Below, one piece after another: positions 32,286 to 40,979 of a stretch of 45,593 nucleotides of DNA. Origin of the DNA: an uncultured Parabacteroides sp. (GTDB taxonomy: Bacteria > Bacteroidota > Bacteroidia > Bacteroidales > Tannerellaceae). Within the stretch, counting starts at the first letter, position 1; every line of letters begins with the position of its first letter. The stretch covers positions 1-45,593 of the forward strand of contig NZ_CABUOD010000039.1 of the NCBI RefSeq assembly GCF_902493135.1, given 5' to 3'. The position numbers and the translations under genes were made by a program. The notes under the pieces are model-generated. The model searched no databases. It was not told the origin of the DNA and saw only the letters and a list, made by a program, of their open reading frames with translations.

Positions 32286-35018
32286 TTATTCTTTTTCCAG
32301 ATACTCTGTCGGAGTGATATTATAAACGGCTTTAAAACATTTCGAGAAATAGGCAGGCGAACCGAAGCCCGTCGCATAAGCCACCTCGTTCACATTTCCG
32401 GCTTTCCGGCGGAGCAAGGCGGCGGCCTTCTTCAAACGGTAGTTACGCAGGAAATCGGTCGGCGTCACTCCGGCAAGCTCCTTCACTTTCCGGTACAGGT
32501 GCACGCGCGACAAGCCCAACTTCTCACTTCCTTTCTCAATGCTGAACTCCGGGTCGGCATACGACTCTTCGATCAGTTTCAAGAAACGATTCATAAAAAG
32601 ATCGTCCATGCTTTCCGCTTTTTCCTCCTTCACGGAGACGGCAGGCGAGGAAGCGTTGCGAGCATACGCCTCGCGCAACCGGGCACGGTCTTCCAACAGC
32701 TTGATGATGCGCAATTTCACGATCTCTATGTTAAAAGGCTTCCGGATATATGCATCCGCACCGCTGGCAGCCCCGTACATCTGCTGCTTGTCGTCGGACA
32801 AGGCTGTCAACAGCATAACCGGAAGATGGCTCAGGACAATATCCGACTTAATCTTGCGGCAAAGGTCGAAACCGTTCATCTCCGGCATCATCACATCGCT
32901 GACAACCATCGAAACCTCTTCGTTCATCAACACCTCCAAAGCCTTCACGCCGTTATCGGCAACCAACACATGGAAGTTCTGTTTTAATTCCGCCTGCAAA
33001 TACCCCTGTATATCGGGATCGTCCTCTACGATCAGGACCGTATAGTCGTAAGTGCGGTTCAACGCCTCCTGCAATTCGTCCGTGTTCAGGTTGGCGACAC
33101 CGCTGGAAAGCTCGGTCACGGAAAGATCGAACGTACAGGATTCGTCAAAATGGGATTTCCCTTTCAAGAAGACGACCGTAAAGATGGTACTCTTATGCGG
33201 AACACTCGCCACCCGGATGGTACCTTTGTGCATGTGGACGAACTCGCGCGTCAGGTGCAAGCCGATCCCCGTCCCCGTCACATAATTCTGGTCGCCGGTA
33301 AAGAAGCGGTCAAAGACGGAAGCAATGTTCTCCGGCGGAATGCCCTTGCCATCATCTTCGACAGAAAGCTCGACCCGGTCGCCTTCCTCCTTCAGCCGGA
33401 CCGTGATCGCACCTCCGTCCAGCGTGAACTTGAAAGCGTTGGACAAGAGGTTGGCCAGGATCTTCTCCATCTTGTCCCTGTCCACCCATACATTGACAGA
33501 AGGACAATCATGCTCGAACGTGAAATGAATCTGCTTGGCGGCAGCCATCGTATCGAAACAAGATTTCACTTCCGCCACAAAAGCGACTAAATCCACCTCA
33601 CTGACCCGCATATTCATCTTATTGCTCTCCACCTTGCGGAAATCGAGCAACTGGTCCACCACCCTCTTCAACCGCTCCGCATTTTTCCGGATAATACGGA
33701 TATCGTCTGCCAACGAAGAACCTTCGGGCGCCTCTTTCGACAGCTTGCCGAGCGGACCGAGGATAAGCGTCAGCGGCGTCTTGATCTCGTGCGTGATATT
33801 GGTAAAGAATTGAAGTTTCTGAGCCGTCGACTTCTCGATATAGCGGTTCGCCTCGGCCAATTCCTCTTTTTGCCGCTGTACCTGCAAGTTCGTGCGTTTC
33901 AGTTCGCGGTTCTTCCGCTTCACCGTCCGGTTCACATGGATCACATACAAGGCGGACAAGAGCAACAGCCCCATCAGCAAAAGGATGATGCCGACGGAGT
34001 TTTGGAGGAACGTATATTTGGAAAGCATGCTCTCCAGGTTCTCCCGTTGCAACTCGATCTGATGCTGGTAGTCGACCACCTGTTCGGACTGGATGAACAG
34101 CGTCCCGGCATTGTTCTTATCGATCAAGGCGGAAGAGAGTAAATATTGCCGGGGCACCTCTTCCCCGTTCAATATCTGCATGGCAACACGGATGGCCAGG
34201 CTTCCGCCCGTCGGATACAGGATCGAAGCGGCCAATATCCCGTGCATGACGGCTTCCAGCCCCGAACCGTGTCCCGAAACGGCATCGATCCCCACAAAGC
34301 GAATCCGGTCCGCCAAACCGGGATGCTTCTTTTCGATTGCCCTGCGGGCAGCCATTGCCATCACGTCGTTATGGGCGAAGACAACATCCACCTCCTCCAG
34401 CGAATCCATTTCAGCAATCTCCTTCTCCACCGTTTCCGGCTTCCATTTCCCGAATATTTCCTTCACCTTGATGCGGGAGTTCAAGACATCCGTAAAACCA
34501 CGATGGCGCTCCTGTGCCGGAGAAGAGCCGGACAAGCCCCATACTTCCAGCACGGTGGGATATTTTTCTTTCACCTGGCGGTTCACGAAAAAGCCGGCTT
34601 GGCGGCCGATCTCGTAATTGTTGCCGCCGATATAAGTCGTATATTCGTCCGAACTGATCTTGCGGTCTATCAGGATAGTCGGGATGCCGGCACGGTAGGC
34701 CTCGATCGCAACAGGCGTGACAGGTTCCGATTCGTTGGCCGAGATAATCAGCAGATCGACCTTCCGTTTTATCAGGCCGCGTATCTGCTCCACCTGCAAC
34801 AAGCTGCTGTCCGCAGCATCCTCGACCAACAGGGAGACGGCCGGATATTCGGAGGCCTGTACTTTCATATCCAGCAACATCGACTTGCGCCAGGAGCCTT
34901 CAAGCGTACACTGCGAGACGCCAATAACATACTCTTTCTTCTCCGAATCTGTTTTGCAGGAAAAACAGAATGCCAGAAGCAAGGCCAGTAGAGCGTAATA
35001 AGTCAGAGCAGGTTTCAT
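32286..35018 (-). CDS. Hybrid two-component system with periplasmic sugar-binding sensor (BT1754-like)
   Basis: A 910-residue one-protein signalling chain. Signal with lipobox-like FCFSC (Cys 21), a type I periplasmic binding-protein sensor (about 28-315), one membrane segment (339-361), a coiled-coil linker, HisKA with H410 in FTNITHEIKTPL, HATPase (about 510-620; N-box NLLSNAFKF, G-box GTGIGL), a receiver with D708 in VVSDVMMPEMNGF, and an AraC HTH (820-910). The closest known architecture is B. thetaiotaomicron BT1754, which binds fructose directly and turns on fructan use. It probably does the same here, with the neighbouring fructokinase. No susC/susD pair is in the window. Confidence 0.93.
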   Translation of the reverse strand: MKPALTYYALLALLLAFCFSCKTDSEKKEYVIGVSQCTLEGSWRKSMLLDMKVQASEYPAVSLLVEDAADSSLLQVEQIRGLIKRKVDLLIISANESEPVTPVAIEAYRAGIPTILIDRKISSDEYTTYIGGNNYEIGRQAGFFVNRQVKEKYPTVLEVWGLSGSSPAQERHRGFTDVLNSRIKVKEIFGKWKPETVEKEIAEMDSLEEVDVVFAHNDVMAMAARRAIEKKHPGLADRIRFVGIDAVSGHGSGLEAVMHGILAASILYPTGGSLAIRVAMQILNGEEVPRQYLLSSALIDKNNAGTLFIQSEQVVDYQHQIELQRENLESMLSKYTFLQNSVGIILLLMGLLLLSALYVIHVNRTVKRKNRELKRTNLQVQRQKEELAEANRYIEKSTAQKLQFFTNITHEIKTPLTLILGPLGKLSKEAPEGSSLADDIRIIRKNAERLKRVVDQLLDFRKVESNKMNMRVSEVDLVAFVAEVKSCFDTMAAAKQIHFTFEHDCPSVNVWVDRDKMEKILANLLSNAFKFTLDGGAITVRLKEEGDRVELSVEDDGKGIPPENIASVFDRFFTGDQNYVTGTGIGLHLTREFVHMHKGTIRVASVPHKSTIFTVVFLKGKSHFDESCTFDLSVTELSSGVANLNTDELQEALNRTYDYTVLIVEDDPDIQGYLQAELKQNFHVLVADNGVKALEVLMNEEVSMVVSDVMMPEMNGFDLCRKIKSDIVLSHLPVMLLTALSDDKQQMYGAASGADAYIRKPFNIEIVKLRIIKLLEDRARLREAYARNASSPAVSVKEEKAESMDDLFMNRFLKLIEESYADPEFSIEKGSEKLGLSRVHLYRKVKELAGVTPTDFLRNYRLKKAAALLRRKAGNVNEVAYATGFGSPAYFSKCFKAVYNITPTEYLEKE

Positions 35019-35041
35019 TCTGTTTTATTTACAGGTTTCTG

Positions 35042-35049
35042 CAAATGTA
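35042..35049 (-). promoter_or_regulatory. -7 box for the hybrid sensor gene
   Basis: TACATTTG on the minus strand matches TAnnTTTG, 23 bases before the ATG. The divergent cupin gene has TACATTCG (one mismatch) at 35084. Confidence 0.6.
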
Positions 35050-35114
35050 CGGAGAAATGGCATACCAGCCAATATTTATTTTGTACATTCGTCCCCCGGT
35101 AATCAATTATTCGC

Positions 35115-35582
35115 ATGAAGATCATAAACGAAGCTCTATTGGACGAAACGACCGGGCGTGCCAAACAGTCGCCCCGGTTACGCATGAACTACAACTTTCA
35201 CGAGCGCTTGGACGATCCCGTCAACCGCTTGCTCAATGCCTTGGAACCGGGAACCTACCTCCGCCCGCACCGCCACCTGAACCCTGAAAAGGACGAGATA
35301 TTCCTCCTGCTACGCGGTCGCATTGCTGTTTTCCTCTTCGATGACGAAGGGAAAATCACCGAAACGCAGATACTCGATCCGAAAGAAGGTGTCTACGGCG
35401 CCGAAATAAAGGCGGGGACATGGCACGGCCTCTTGGTTCTGGAATCCGGCTCCGTCATCTATGAGATCAAGCAAGGGCCGTTCGCTCCGCTCGCTCCGGA
35501 GAATTTCGCTCCCTGGAGTCCGGCTCCGGAAGAGACGGAAGAGGTGGAAAAATACATGGGACTATTAAGGAAAGAAGCATAG
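35115..35582 (+). CDS. WbuC-family cupin metalloprotein
   Basis: A 155-residue single-domain cupin. Motif 1 carries PHRH with H52, H54 and a Glu in EKDEIF; motif 2 carries H104 in AGTWHGLLV. The N-terminal RLRMNYNFHERLDDPVNRLL is typical of WbuC, a family first noted in O-antigen clusters, whose reaction is unknown. The metal site looks complete. It is alone and divergent from the hybrid sensor. Confidence 0.88.
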   Translation: MKIINEALLDETTGRAKQSPRLRMNYNFHERLDDPVNRLLNALEPGTYLRPHRHLNPEKDEIFLLLRGRIAVFLFDDEGKITETQILDPKEGVYGAEIKAGTWHGLLVLESGSVIYEIKQGPFAPLAPENFAPWSPAPEETEEVEKYMGLLRKEA

Positions 35583-35612
35583 CCTTGCACTGCCATCCGG
35601 TTTCCCTAAGAA

Positions 35613-35739
35613 GAAACTTTTGTTTCATGCAAGGGAAACTTTTGTTTCATGCAAGGGAAACTTTTGTTTCATGCAAGGGAAACTTTTGTTTCATGCAAGG
35701 GAAACTTTTGTTTCATGCAAGGGAAACTTTTGTTTCATA
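35613..35739. repeat. 22-bp palindromic tandem array (six units)
   Basis: The unit starts GAAACTTTTGTTTCATGC and ends AAGG; copies begin at 35613, 35635, 35657, 35679, 35701 and 35723, exactly 22 bp apart. Each contains the stem GAAAC-TTTT-GTTTC. The last copy changes after CAT and leads into a hairpin. There are no spacers, so this is not CRISPR. It fills the gap between the 3' ends of two convergent genes. Confidence 0.9.
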
Positions 35740-35771
35740 GGCATGAAACTTCTTTCCCATGCCTATGAAAC
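35732..35771. repeat. 13-bp perfect hairpin closing the array
   Basis: GTTTCATAGGCAT (35732-35744) pairs with ATGCCTATGAAAC (35759-35771) around a 14-base loop. It lies between the array and the cyclophilin stop and may stop transcription of the convergent genes, although a T run is lacking. Confidence 0.75.
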
Positions 35772-35796
35772 TGTCGTCGGATGCCTATCGGCTCCT

Positions 35797-36615
35797 TTAT
35801 TTCTGGAATACTTTTGTCGAACGGATCACGACGTCTTTCACCGGGCGGTCGTTCTTGTCCGTCTTGACAAGCGACATCTTCTCGACTATATCGAAGCCGT
35901 CCACCACTTCGCCGAAGATCGTCACCGAGCCGTCGAGATGCGGAACGCCTCCGACAGTCTTGTAGATCTCGCGGCGGTCGGCAGGAATCGTATAATATCC
36001 CAGCACTTCGAGCGTATCTTCCAACATGACGAGCGCCCGGTTCTCCAACTCCGTCTTCATCGAGTCGGCAGCCAAGGAGGGTTCCTGCTTCTTCAAACGA
36101 TCCTGGAATCTATAGAACAGCCAGTTACGACGTATCTCGTTGATGCGGGCTTCTTTCTGCGCCAGCTCTTCATCCGTCAACTTCTTTCCCTGCACGAAGC
36201 AGAATTGCGTGCCGGCGGAGGCACGTTCGATATTCACATCGTCGGTTTCCTTCGCGTCGATCAAAGCGCCACGCTTATTAAAATGATGGGGCAATATCTC
36301 GGCAGGAACGGTATAGCCGCCGTCGCCATCGCCATAAAGCACATGAGGCTCATGCGCTTTGCTGGCCGGATCGCCACCCTGTACGACAAAGTCCTTGATG
36401 ATGCGGTGGAACAGCATCCCTTCATACTCGCCGGACCGGCAAAGCCGGATGAAGTTATCACGATGCAAAGGCGTATCGTCGTAAAGCAGGACGGTCACAT
36501 CTCCCATCGAAGTGCGGACGGTCACATACACCGGCTTCTCCGGATCCAACGGCTTCTCCTTGCAGGAGATAAAAGTCAACAAAGACAAACAAAGCAACAA
36601 TAATAGTGTTCTCAT
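35797..36615 (-). CDS. Cyclophilin-type peptidyl-prolyl isomerase lipoprotein
   Basis: A 272-residue lipoprotein (signal ending LLTFISC, Cys 18). The cyclophilin domain has VTVRTSMGDVTVLLYDDTP, NFIRLCRSGEYEGMLFHRII, FVVQGGDP and GTQFCFVQG, then a helical insert of about 75 residues (EARINEIRRNWLFYRFQD and onward) before the closing GSVTIFGEVVDGFDIVEKM. It should fold proteins in the periplasm. I start at the ATG at 36615; a longer frame adds an unlikely N-terminus. It follows the U32 gene by 20 bases, the gap being A/T-rich repeat. Confidence 0.9.
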   Translation of the reverse strand: MRTLLLLLCLSLLTFISCKEKPLDPEKPVYVTVRTSMGDVTVLLYDDTPLHRDNFIRLCRSGEYEGMLFHRIIKDFVVQGGDPASKAHEPHVLYGDGDGGYTVPAEILPHHFNKRGALIDAKETDDVNIERASAGTQFCFVQGKKLTDEELAQKEARINEIRRNWLFYRFQDRLKKQEPSLAADSMKTELENRALVMLEDTLEVLGYYTIPADRREIYKTVGGVPHLDGSVTIFGEVVDGFDIVEKMSLVKTDKNDRPVKDVVIRSTKVFQK

Positions 36616-36635
36616 AACTTTCAATTTTTCAATTT

Positions 36636-38465
36636 TCAACTTTCGAATACCAACATCCGGCAATGCTTGCAGTCGAACTGCAACCGGAGGCGCGTATCTT
36701 TATATAACAGATAATACGGTTCCTTGTAGGGAGATTTGTTCTTCTGGTACGTAGGACACCATCCCATGCTGTAGCGCAGGCAGTGTCGGGCAAACATCAG
36801 CGGAACATCTTTTCGGGGAGACAGTTCGAACGCCGGTTCGATCTGTTCCACCCCGTGATCCCGGTAGAACGAACGGGCTTTCCCGTTGGCGACATTCCCC
36901 AAATAAGTCAGGTTGCGTTCGGGGAAAGGCGCCGGATCGGACGGCTGCACACGTTTCGCTATCTCACGGGGATAACGGGCGCGGTGTACTTCCAACAGCT
37001 TCTCCACTCCTCTACGGCGCATGTCGGCGAGCAGGGAAGAGGGAACGAACCAGTTTTCAGATAGACCGACCACAACCTCCAATGCTTCGAAAGGCGTATT
37101 CCCAAACCTGGAGAGCTGTGTCCGGATATTATCCTGCTGTTCACGCCGGGCCGGCTCTTTTGCGAACGGCTCGGTCAGCATGATCCGTGCGCCTGTCTCG
37201 TCCTCCATAGAGAGCGTGAAGCCGAAGGGATTGTCCAAGAACTCGACCTTCACGGACAACTTGCGTTCGGCGGAAGGCTTGGCAAGCAGTTTGTCAAATG
37301 ACTGGTCGAAATTGCGGTAAAGCGGAGTCTTGGGTGCAAGCTGCGGCATGTCCAAGGGGAACACCCGGTTTGCTTCCACCCGGTTTACGCGGAAGCCCTC
37401 CAACTCTCCTTTTTTATTGAAGAAGACAAGCCCGTCTCCATTGTTCAACTGCTTCAAGCCGGCCACGGTAAAGGAATTGCCTTTGATCTCCTTGACCGTT
37501 CCGACAGGTTCGCCGAGCGATTTAGGCGTATCGAAAGCGGTAATATCCGCCGTCCGTCCCTCCAAAAAGAACGGAGTGAAGCCGCGGTTAAAACTCTTTT
37601 CGGCTGCCGGCTCGAACGTATAAGTGCTTCGCCCGGCAGAGGCACGGCGGTATTCCGGACGGCGGGACAGGACGGCGTCCAACTTCTTCCGGTAATAAGC
37701 CGTGACATTCTTGACATAGTCGACATCTTTCAGCCGCCCTTCGATCTTGAGGGAAGAGACACCCGCGTCCAACAGGGCTTCCAGCTGGTCGGAACGGTTC
37801 ATATCCTTGAGCGAAAGCAGGTGTTTACGGGTGACGATCTCCGTCCCCGCCGCATCGACCATCGTATAGGGCAGGCGGCAGTATTGGGCGCATTCCCCGC
37901 GGTTGGCGCTACGTCCGCTCAGGGCGGCGCTCAGGTAACATTGTCCGCTATAACTGACGCAGAGGGCGCCGTGAACGAATACTTCCAGCGGAACGGTAGT
38001 CGCTTCCGCGATCCGGCGGATCTCGTTCAGCGAGAGCTCACGTGCTAAGACTACCTGCGTAAAGCCGGCGGCTTCGAGGAAGCGGACCTTTTCCGGCGTG
38101 CGGTTGTCCGTCTGCGTGCTGGCGTGAAGCGGGATAGGCGGCAGGTCCAGCCGGGTAATTCCCATGTCCTGGACGATCAGGGCATCCGTTCCGGCACGCC
38201 AGAGGTCCCAGATCATCCGTTCGGCTTCTTCCAGTTCCTCTTCTTTCAGGATCGTGTTGAGCGTAACGTAGATGCGGGCGCCATACAGGTGAGCATACTC
38301 GCAAAGCTCGCGTATGTCTTCCAAAGAGTTGCCGGCAGCGGCACGCGCACCGAACTTGGGTGCACCGATATAGACGGCATCGGCGCCGTGATTAATCGCT
38401 TCAATCCCGCAAGTAAGATCCTTTGCAGGAGAAAGAAGTTCTATAAGACGGGGTTTAGTTTGCAT
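36636..38465 (-). CDS. U32-family protein (RlhA/TrhP-type tRNA or rRNA hydroxylation)
   Basis: A 609-residue cytoplasmic protein. The N-terminal U32 domain has LLSPAKDLTCGIEAINHGAD, the signature EVFVHGALCVSYSGQCYLSA (about 165-184), RGECAQYCRLPY with the metal-binding Cys residues, and SLKIEGR. Family members RlhA (23S rRNA C2501) and TrhP/YegQ (tRNA uridine 34) use prephenate-linked chemistry to hydroxylate RNA bases. Which RNA is modified here cannot be told. The C-terminal half (about 390-609) is a long extension typical of the larger U32 proteins. Probably cotranscribed with the cyclophilin gene. Confidence 0.88.
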   Translation of the reverse strand: MQTKPRLIELLSPAKDLTCGIEAINHGADAVYIGAPKFGARAAAGNSLEDIRELCEYAHLYGARIYVTLNTILKEEELEEAERMIWDLWRAGTDALIVQDMGITRLDLPPIPLHASTQTDNRTPEKVRFLEAAGFTQVVLARELSLNEIRRIAEATTVPLEVFVHGALCVSYSGQCYLSAALSGRSANRGECAQYCRLPYTMVDAAGTEIVTRKHLLSLKDMNRSDQLEALLDAGVSSLKIEGRLKDVDYVKNVTAYYRKKLDAVLSRRPEYRRASAGRSTYTFEPAAEKSFNRGFTPFFLEGRTADITAFDTPKSLGEPVGTVKEIKGNSFTVAGLKQLNNGDGLVFFNKKGELEGFRVNRVEANRVFPLDMPQLAPKTPLYRNFDQSFDKLLAKPSAERKLSVKVEFLDNPFGFTLSMEDETGARIMLTEPFAKEPARREQQDNIRTQLSRFGNTPFEALEVVVGLSENWFVPSSLLADMRRRGVEKLLEVHRARYPREIAKRVQPSDPAPFPERNLTYLGNVANGKARSFYRDHGVEQIEPAFELSPRKDVPLMFARHCLRYSMGWCPTYQKNKSPYKEPYYLLYKDTRLRLQFDCKHCRMLVFES

Positions 38466-38485
38466 GATGTTGTTTCAAAGTGAAT

Positions 38486-38559
38486 CTCTTTTAGGCACGG
38501 ATTTCGCGGTTTCAATAAATGTCTTACTGCGTAATCCGTGAAATCCGTGCCTAAAAGAG
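38486..38559. repeat. Long hairpin, REP-like interspersed element
   Basis: Arms 38486-38509 and 38536-38559 pair over 24 bases with one mismatch, around a 26-base loop. The arm core GGCACGGATTTC is of a type I have met between genes in many Bacteroidota genomes. There is no T run after the stem, so it is not a normal terminator. It lies between metA and the U32 gene. Confidence 0.8.
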
Positions 38560-38576
38560 TAGTCCTAATAGATTAA

Positions 38577-39509
38577 TTATAGACCACCGAGGTTCCTGAT
38601 GTCTTCGATGCGGAACGGGGTTTCCTGATAGACATAGTAGTTCAGCCAGTTGGTGAACAGCAGATTGGCATGGCCGCGCCAACGGACCACCGGACCGAGG
38701 GCCGGATTGTTATTCCGGTAATAGTTGCGGGGGACAGAGATAGGCAATCCCTTGTTCACATCGCGCATATACTCGTCGTTCAGCGTGTAAGGCGAATATT
38801 CGGAATGGCCGGTGATAAAGAACTCGCGTCCTCCACGCGCCATCGCCATGTACACGCCTGACTCTTCGCTCTCGGACAGCAGCGTCAGTTCGGGCACTTT
38901 CATCACATCCTCGCGGCGGATCTCCGTATGGCGGCTGTGCGGCACATAGAACTCGTCGTCGAAACCGCGGAAGATCGGGACATAGGGTTCGCGCAACGTA
39001 TGGCGGAACACGCCGAACATCTTGGCAGGCAGATCGTATTTGGGCACGCCGTAGAAATGGTATAACCCGGCCTGCGCCGCCCAGCATATATATAAGGTAG
39101 ACGTGACATGCGTACGCGCCCAATCGAATATCTCGGTCACTTCCTCCCAATAGTTCACTTCCTCGAAAGGCATCTGCTCTACCGGGGCGCCGGTGATAAT
39201 CATGCCGTCGTAGAAATCATCCTTCATCACGTCGAAGTCTTTATAAAACTCCTGCATGTGTTCGATCGGCGTGTTCTTGGGAGTATGGCCCTTTATCTTC
39301 ATAAAGTCAAGCTCCACTTGCAGGGGCGTATTGCTCAGGAGGCGGACAAGGTCTGTCTCCGTCGTGATCTTCAACGGCATCAGGTTCAGTACAACTACAC
39401 GTAGCGGACGAATGTCCTGTTCAGACGCACGCAACGAGTCCATCACAAAAATGTGCTCTTTCTTCAACAGCTCAACGGCTGGTAAGTTCTTCTGTAGGTT
39501 TAAAGGCAT
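38577..39509 (-). CDS. metA: MetA-family homoserine O-acyltransferase (probably acetyl-CoA dependent)
   Basis: A 310-residue class I glutamine-amidotransferase-like enzyme. The catalytic triad is C142 (YICWAAQAG), H235 and E237 (FITGHSEY), with the same numbering as E. coli MetA when the ATG at 39509 is used. It makes the activated homoserine needed for methionine. Residue 111 is Glu (GAPVEQMPFEEV), which in this family goes with acetyl-CoA rather than succinyl-CoA use (Gly in E. coli). So homoserine O-acetyltransferase activity is the better call. It has its own promoter box at 39539; no riboswitch is seen. Confidence 0.93.
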   Translation of the reverse strand: MPLNLQKNLPAVELLKKEHIFVMDSLRASEQDIRPLRVVVLNLMPLKITTETDLVRLLSNTPLQVELDFMKIKGHTPKNTPIEHMQEFYKDFDVMKDDFYDGMIITGAPVEQMPFEEVNYWEEVTEIFDWARTHVTSTLYICWAAQAGLYHFYGVPKYDLPAKMFGVFRHTLREPYVPIFRGFDDEFYVPHSRHTEIRREDVMKVPELTLLSESEESGVYMAMARGGREFFITGHSEYSPYTLNDEYMRDVNKGLPISVPRNYYRNNNPALGPVVRWRGHANLLFTNWLNYYVYQETPFRIEDIRNLGGL

Positions 39510-39538
39510 CTTCTTTCCTTGATTATGTATACAGAGCA

Positions 39539-39546
39539 CAAAGATA
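39539..39546 (-). promoter_or_regulatory. -7 box for metA
   Basis: TATCTTTG on the minus strand matches TAnnTTTG, 29 bases before the ATG at 39509. Confidence 0.65.
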
Positions 39547-39603
39547 ATGAGATTTTTTCAGTGTCTTTGCTTTCGTAAAACATATGATAACAAGAATACG
39601 GAC

Positions 39604-40974
39604 TTATTCCCAACCGCCTCCTAACGCCTTATAAAGGTAGACCGTCGACAGCAGTTCGTCCAGCATCGCCTTGTTCAGGCTGAGTTGCGCTTCGAGCAAA
39701 CCACGCTGGGCGTCGAGCACGTCCATGTAGCTGGTGACACCGTTGATGTACTGCAATTGTGCCAACTGAAGATAGGTATCGGCAGCATCGAGCAATTTCT
39801 CGTATGACAGGCGCACTTCCTTTGCCTTGCGGATCGTGACGATGGCATTGTTCACCTCCTTGAAAGCGCCGAGCACACTTTTCTGGTAGTTATAGACTTC
39901 TTGTTCATAGCGGGCGCGGGCGGCTTTCAGTTTTGCCTTGTTCTTACCCATAGCAAACAACGGTTGCAATAAATCGCCCGCAAGGAACCAGGCAGGGCTC
40001 TTGATGAAATTCGTCAATTCCTCGTTTTCAAAGCCAAGATTGCCGGTCAGGCTGATCTTTGGGAAAAGATCGGTCTGTGCCACCCCAACCTTGGCATTCG
40101 CTTCGCGCAGTTTCTGTTCGGCCTGCCGCATGTCCGGACGCCTTTCAAGCAAGGAAGAGGGTAAACCGACCGGCAATGTTTCCGGTAAATGCTGTTCGCG
40201 CAGAGGCAATCCGCGCGGGATATCTCCCGAATACTGTCCGAGCAGGAAAGAGAGGTCGCTCTCCTTGATCTTGATCTTTCGTTCGATTGCGGGGAGCAAG
40301 GTTTCCGTACGGGCCAGCTCCACCTGCGCCTGGCTGTAGGAGGTCTCGGAAGTCAGACCGCCTTCGAAACGCAATTTGGCCAGGCGGACACCTTCGCGGC
40401 GGGCAGCTAACGTATGGCGCACGATGTCCTGCTCCTGGTCGAGCGCACAAAGTTCGTAATAAGCGGCAGCCACTTCGGCAACCAACGTCATCTGCAAGGC
40501 GCGACGCGCTTCCACCGATTGCAGGTAAGCGGCAATCCCTGCTTCGTTTGCCCAGCGGAGGTTACCCCACAGGTCCAATTCCCACGCAAGAGTCAGCTTG
40601 GCTCCATATTCGGGATCGGGTTTCGGATTGTCGCCTCCGTAGTTCAGGCGTTCCCTCTGCCCGTATATCCGGGCTCCTATTTCCGGGAACTGGTCGGCAA
40701 AGGTGATCCGCTTCGTGGCGATCATCTCCTTGATCTTCGCCGCAGCGATCTTCATGTCTTTATTATTATCGAGAGCGATGGTGATCAAACGCTGCAAAGT
40801 CGTGTCGGCATACAGGCTTTGCCAAGGGATGCTGTCGATCGAAGCGGTATCCGCCCCTGCCATAATCTCTTCCGGAAGGTTCAGTTCCGGGCGGGCATAC
40901 TTCTTGCCGATCTTGCAGGAAGAAAGCGCGAGCGTAAGGAACAAAACCGCAAAAATATAGATGTCTCGTTTCAT
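39604..40974 (-). CDS. RND efflux outer-membrane channel (OprM/NodT family)
   Basis: A 456-residue TolC-fold lipoprotein: signal ending LTLALSSC (Cys 20), family hallmarks PWQSLYADTTLQRLITIAL, YGAKLTLAWELDLWG, LRFEGGLTSETSYSQA, PSSLLERRPDMRQAEQKLREANA, FPKISLTGNLGF and YINGVTSYMDVLDAQR in both repeats. It forms the outer-membrane exit duct of a tripartite pump. It starts 5 bases after the pump gene, as the last gene of the efflux operon. Confidence 0.94.
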   Translation of the reverse strand: MKRDIYIFAVLFLTLALSSCKIGKKYARPELNLPEEIMAGADTASIDSIPWQSLYADTTLQRLITIALDNNKDMKIAAAKIKEMIATKRITFADQFPEIGARIYGQRERLNYGGDNPKPDPEYGAKLTLAWELDLWGNLRWANEAGIAAYLQSVEARRALQMTLVAEVAAAYYELCALDQEQDIVRHTLAARREGVRLAKLRFEGGLTSETSYSQAQVELARTETLLPAIERKIKIKESDLSFLLGQYSGDIPRGLPLREQHLPETLPVGLPSSLLERRPDMRQAEQKLREANAKVGVAQTDLFPKISLTGNLGFENEELTNFIKSPAWFLAGDLLQPLFAMGKNKAKLKAARARYEQEVYNYQKSVLGAFKEVNNAIVTIRKAKEVRLSYEKLLDAADTYLQLAQLQYINGVTSYMDVLDAQRGLLEAQLSLNKAMLDELLSTVYLYKALGGGWE

Positions 40975-40979
40975 TCTGA

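Noticed and set aside
34146..34991. A 281-codon open frame antisense to the hybrid sensor gene
   Set aside because: Shadow of a GC-richer coding region; no recognised domain.
35613..35739. CRISPR array
   Set aside because: Units are contiguous 22-bp repeats with no unique spacers and no cas genes nearby.
35620..36603. A 327-codon open frame over the 22-bp array and the cyclophilin gene
   Set aside because: The first part is the array, which has no stop in any frame, and the rest is antisense to the cyclophilin gene.
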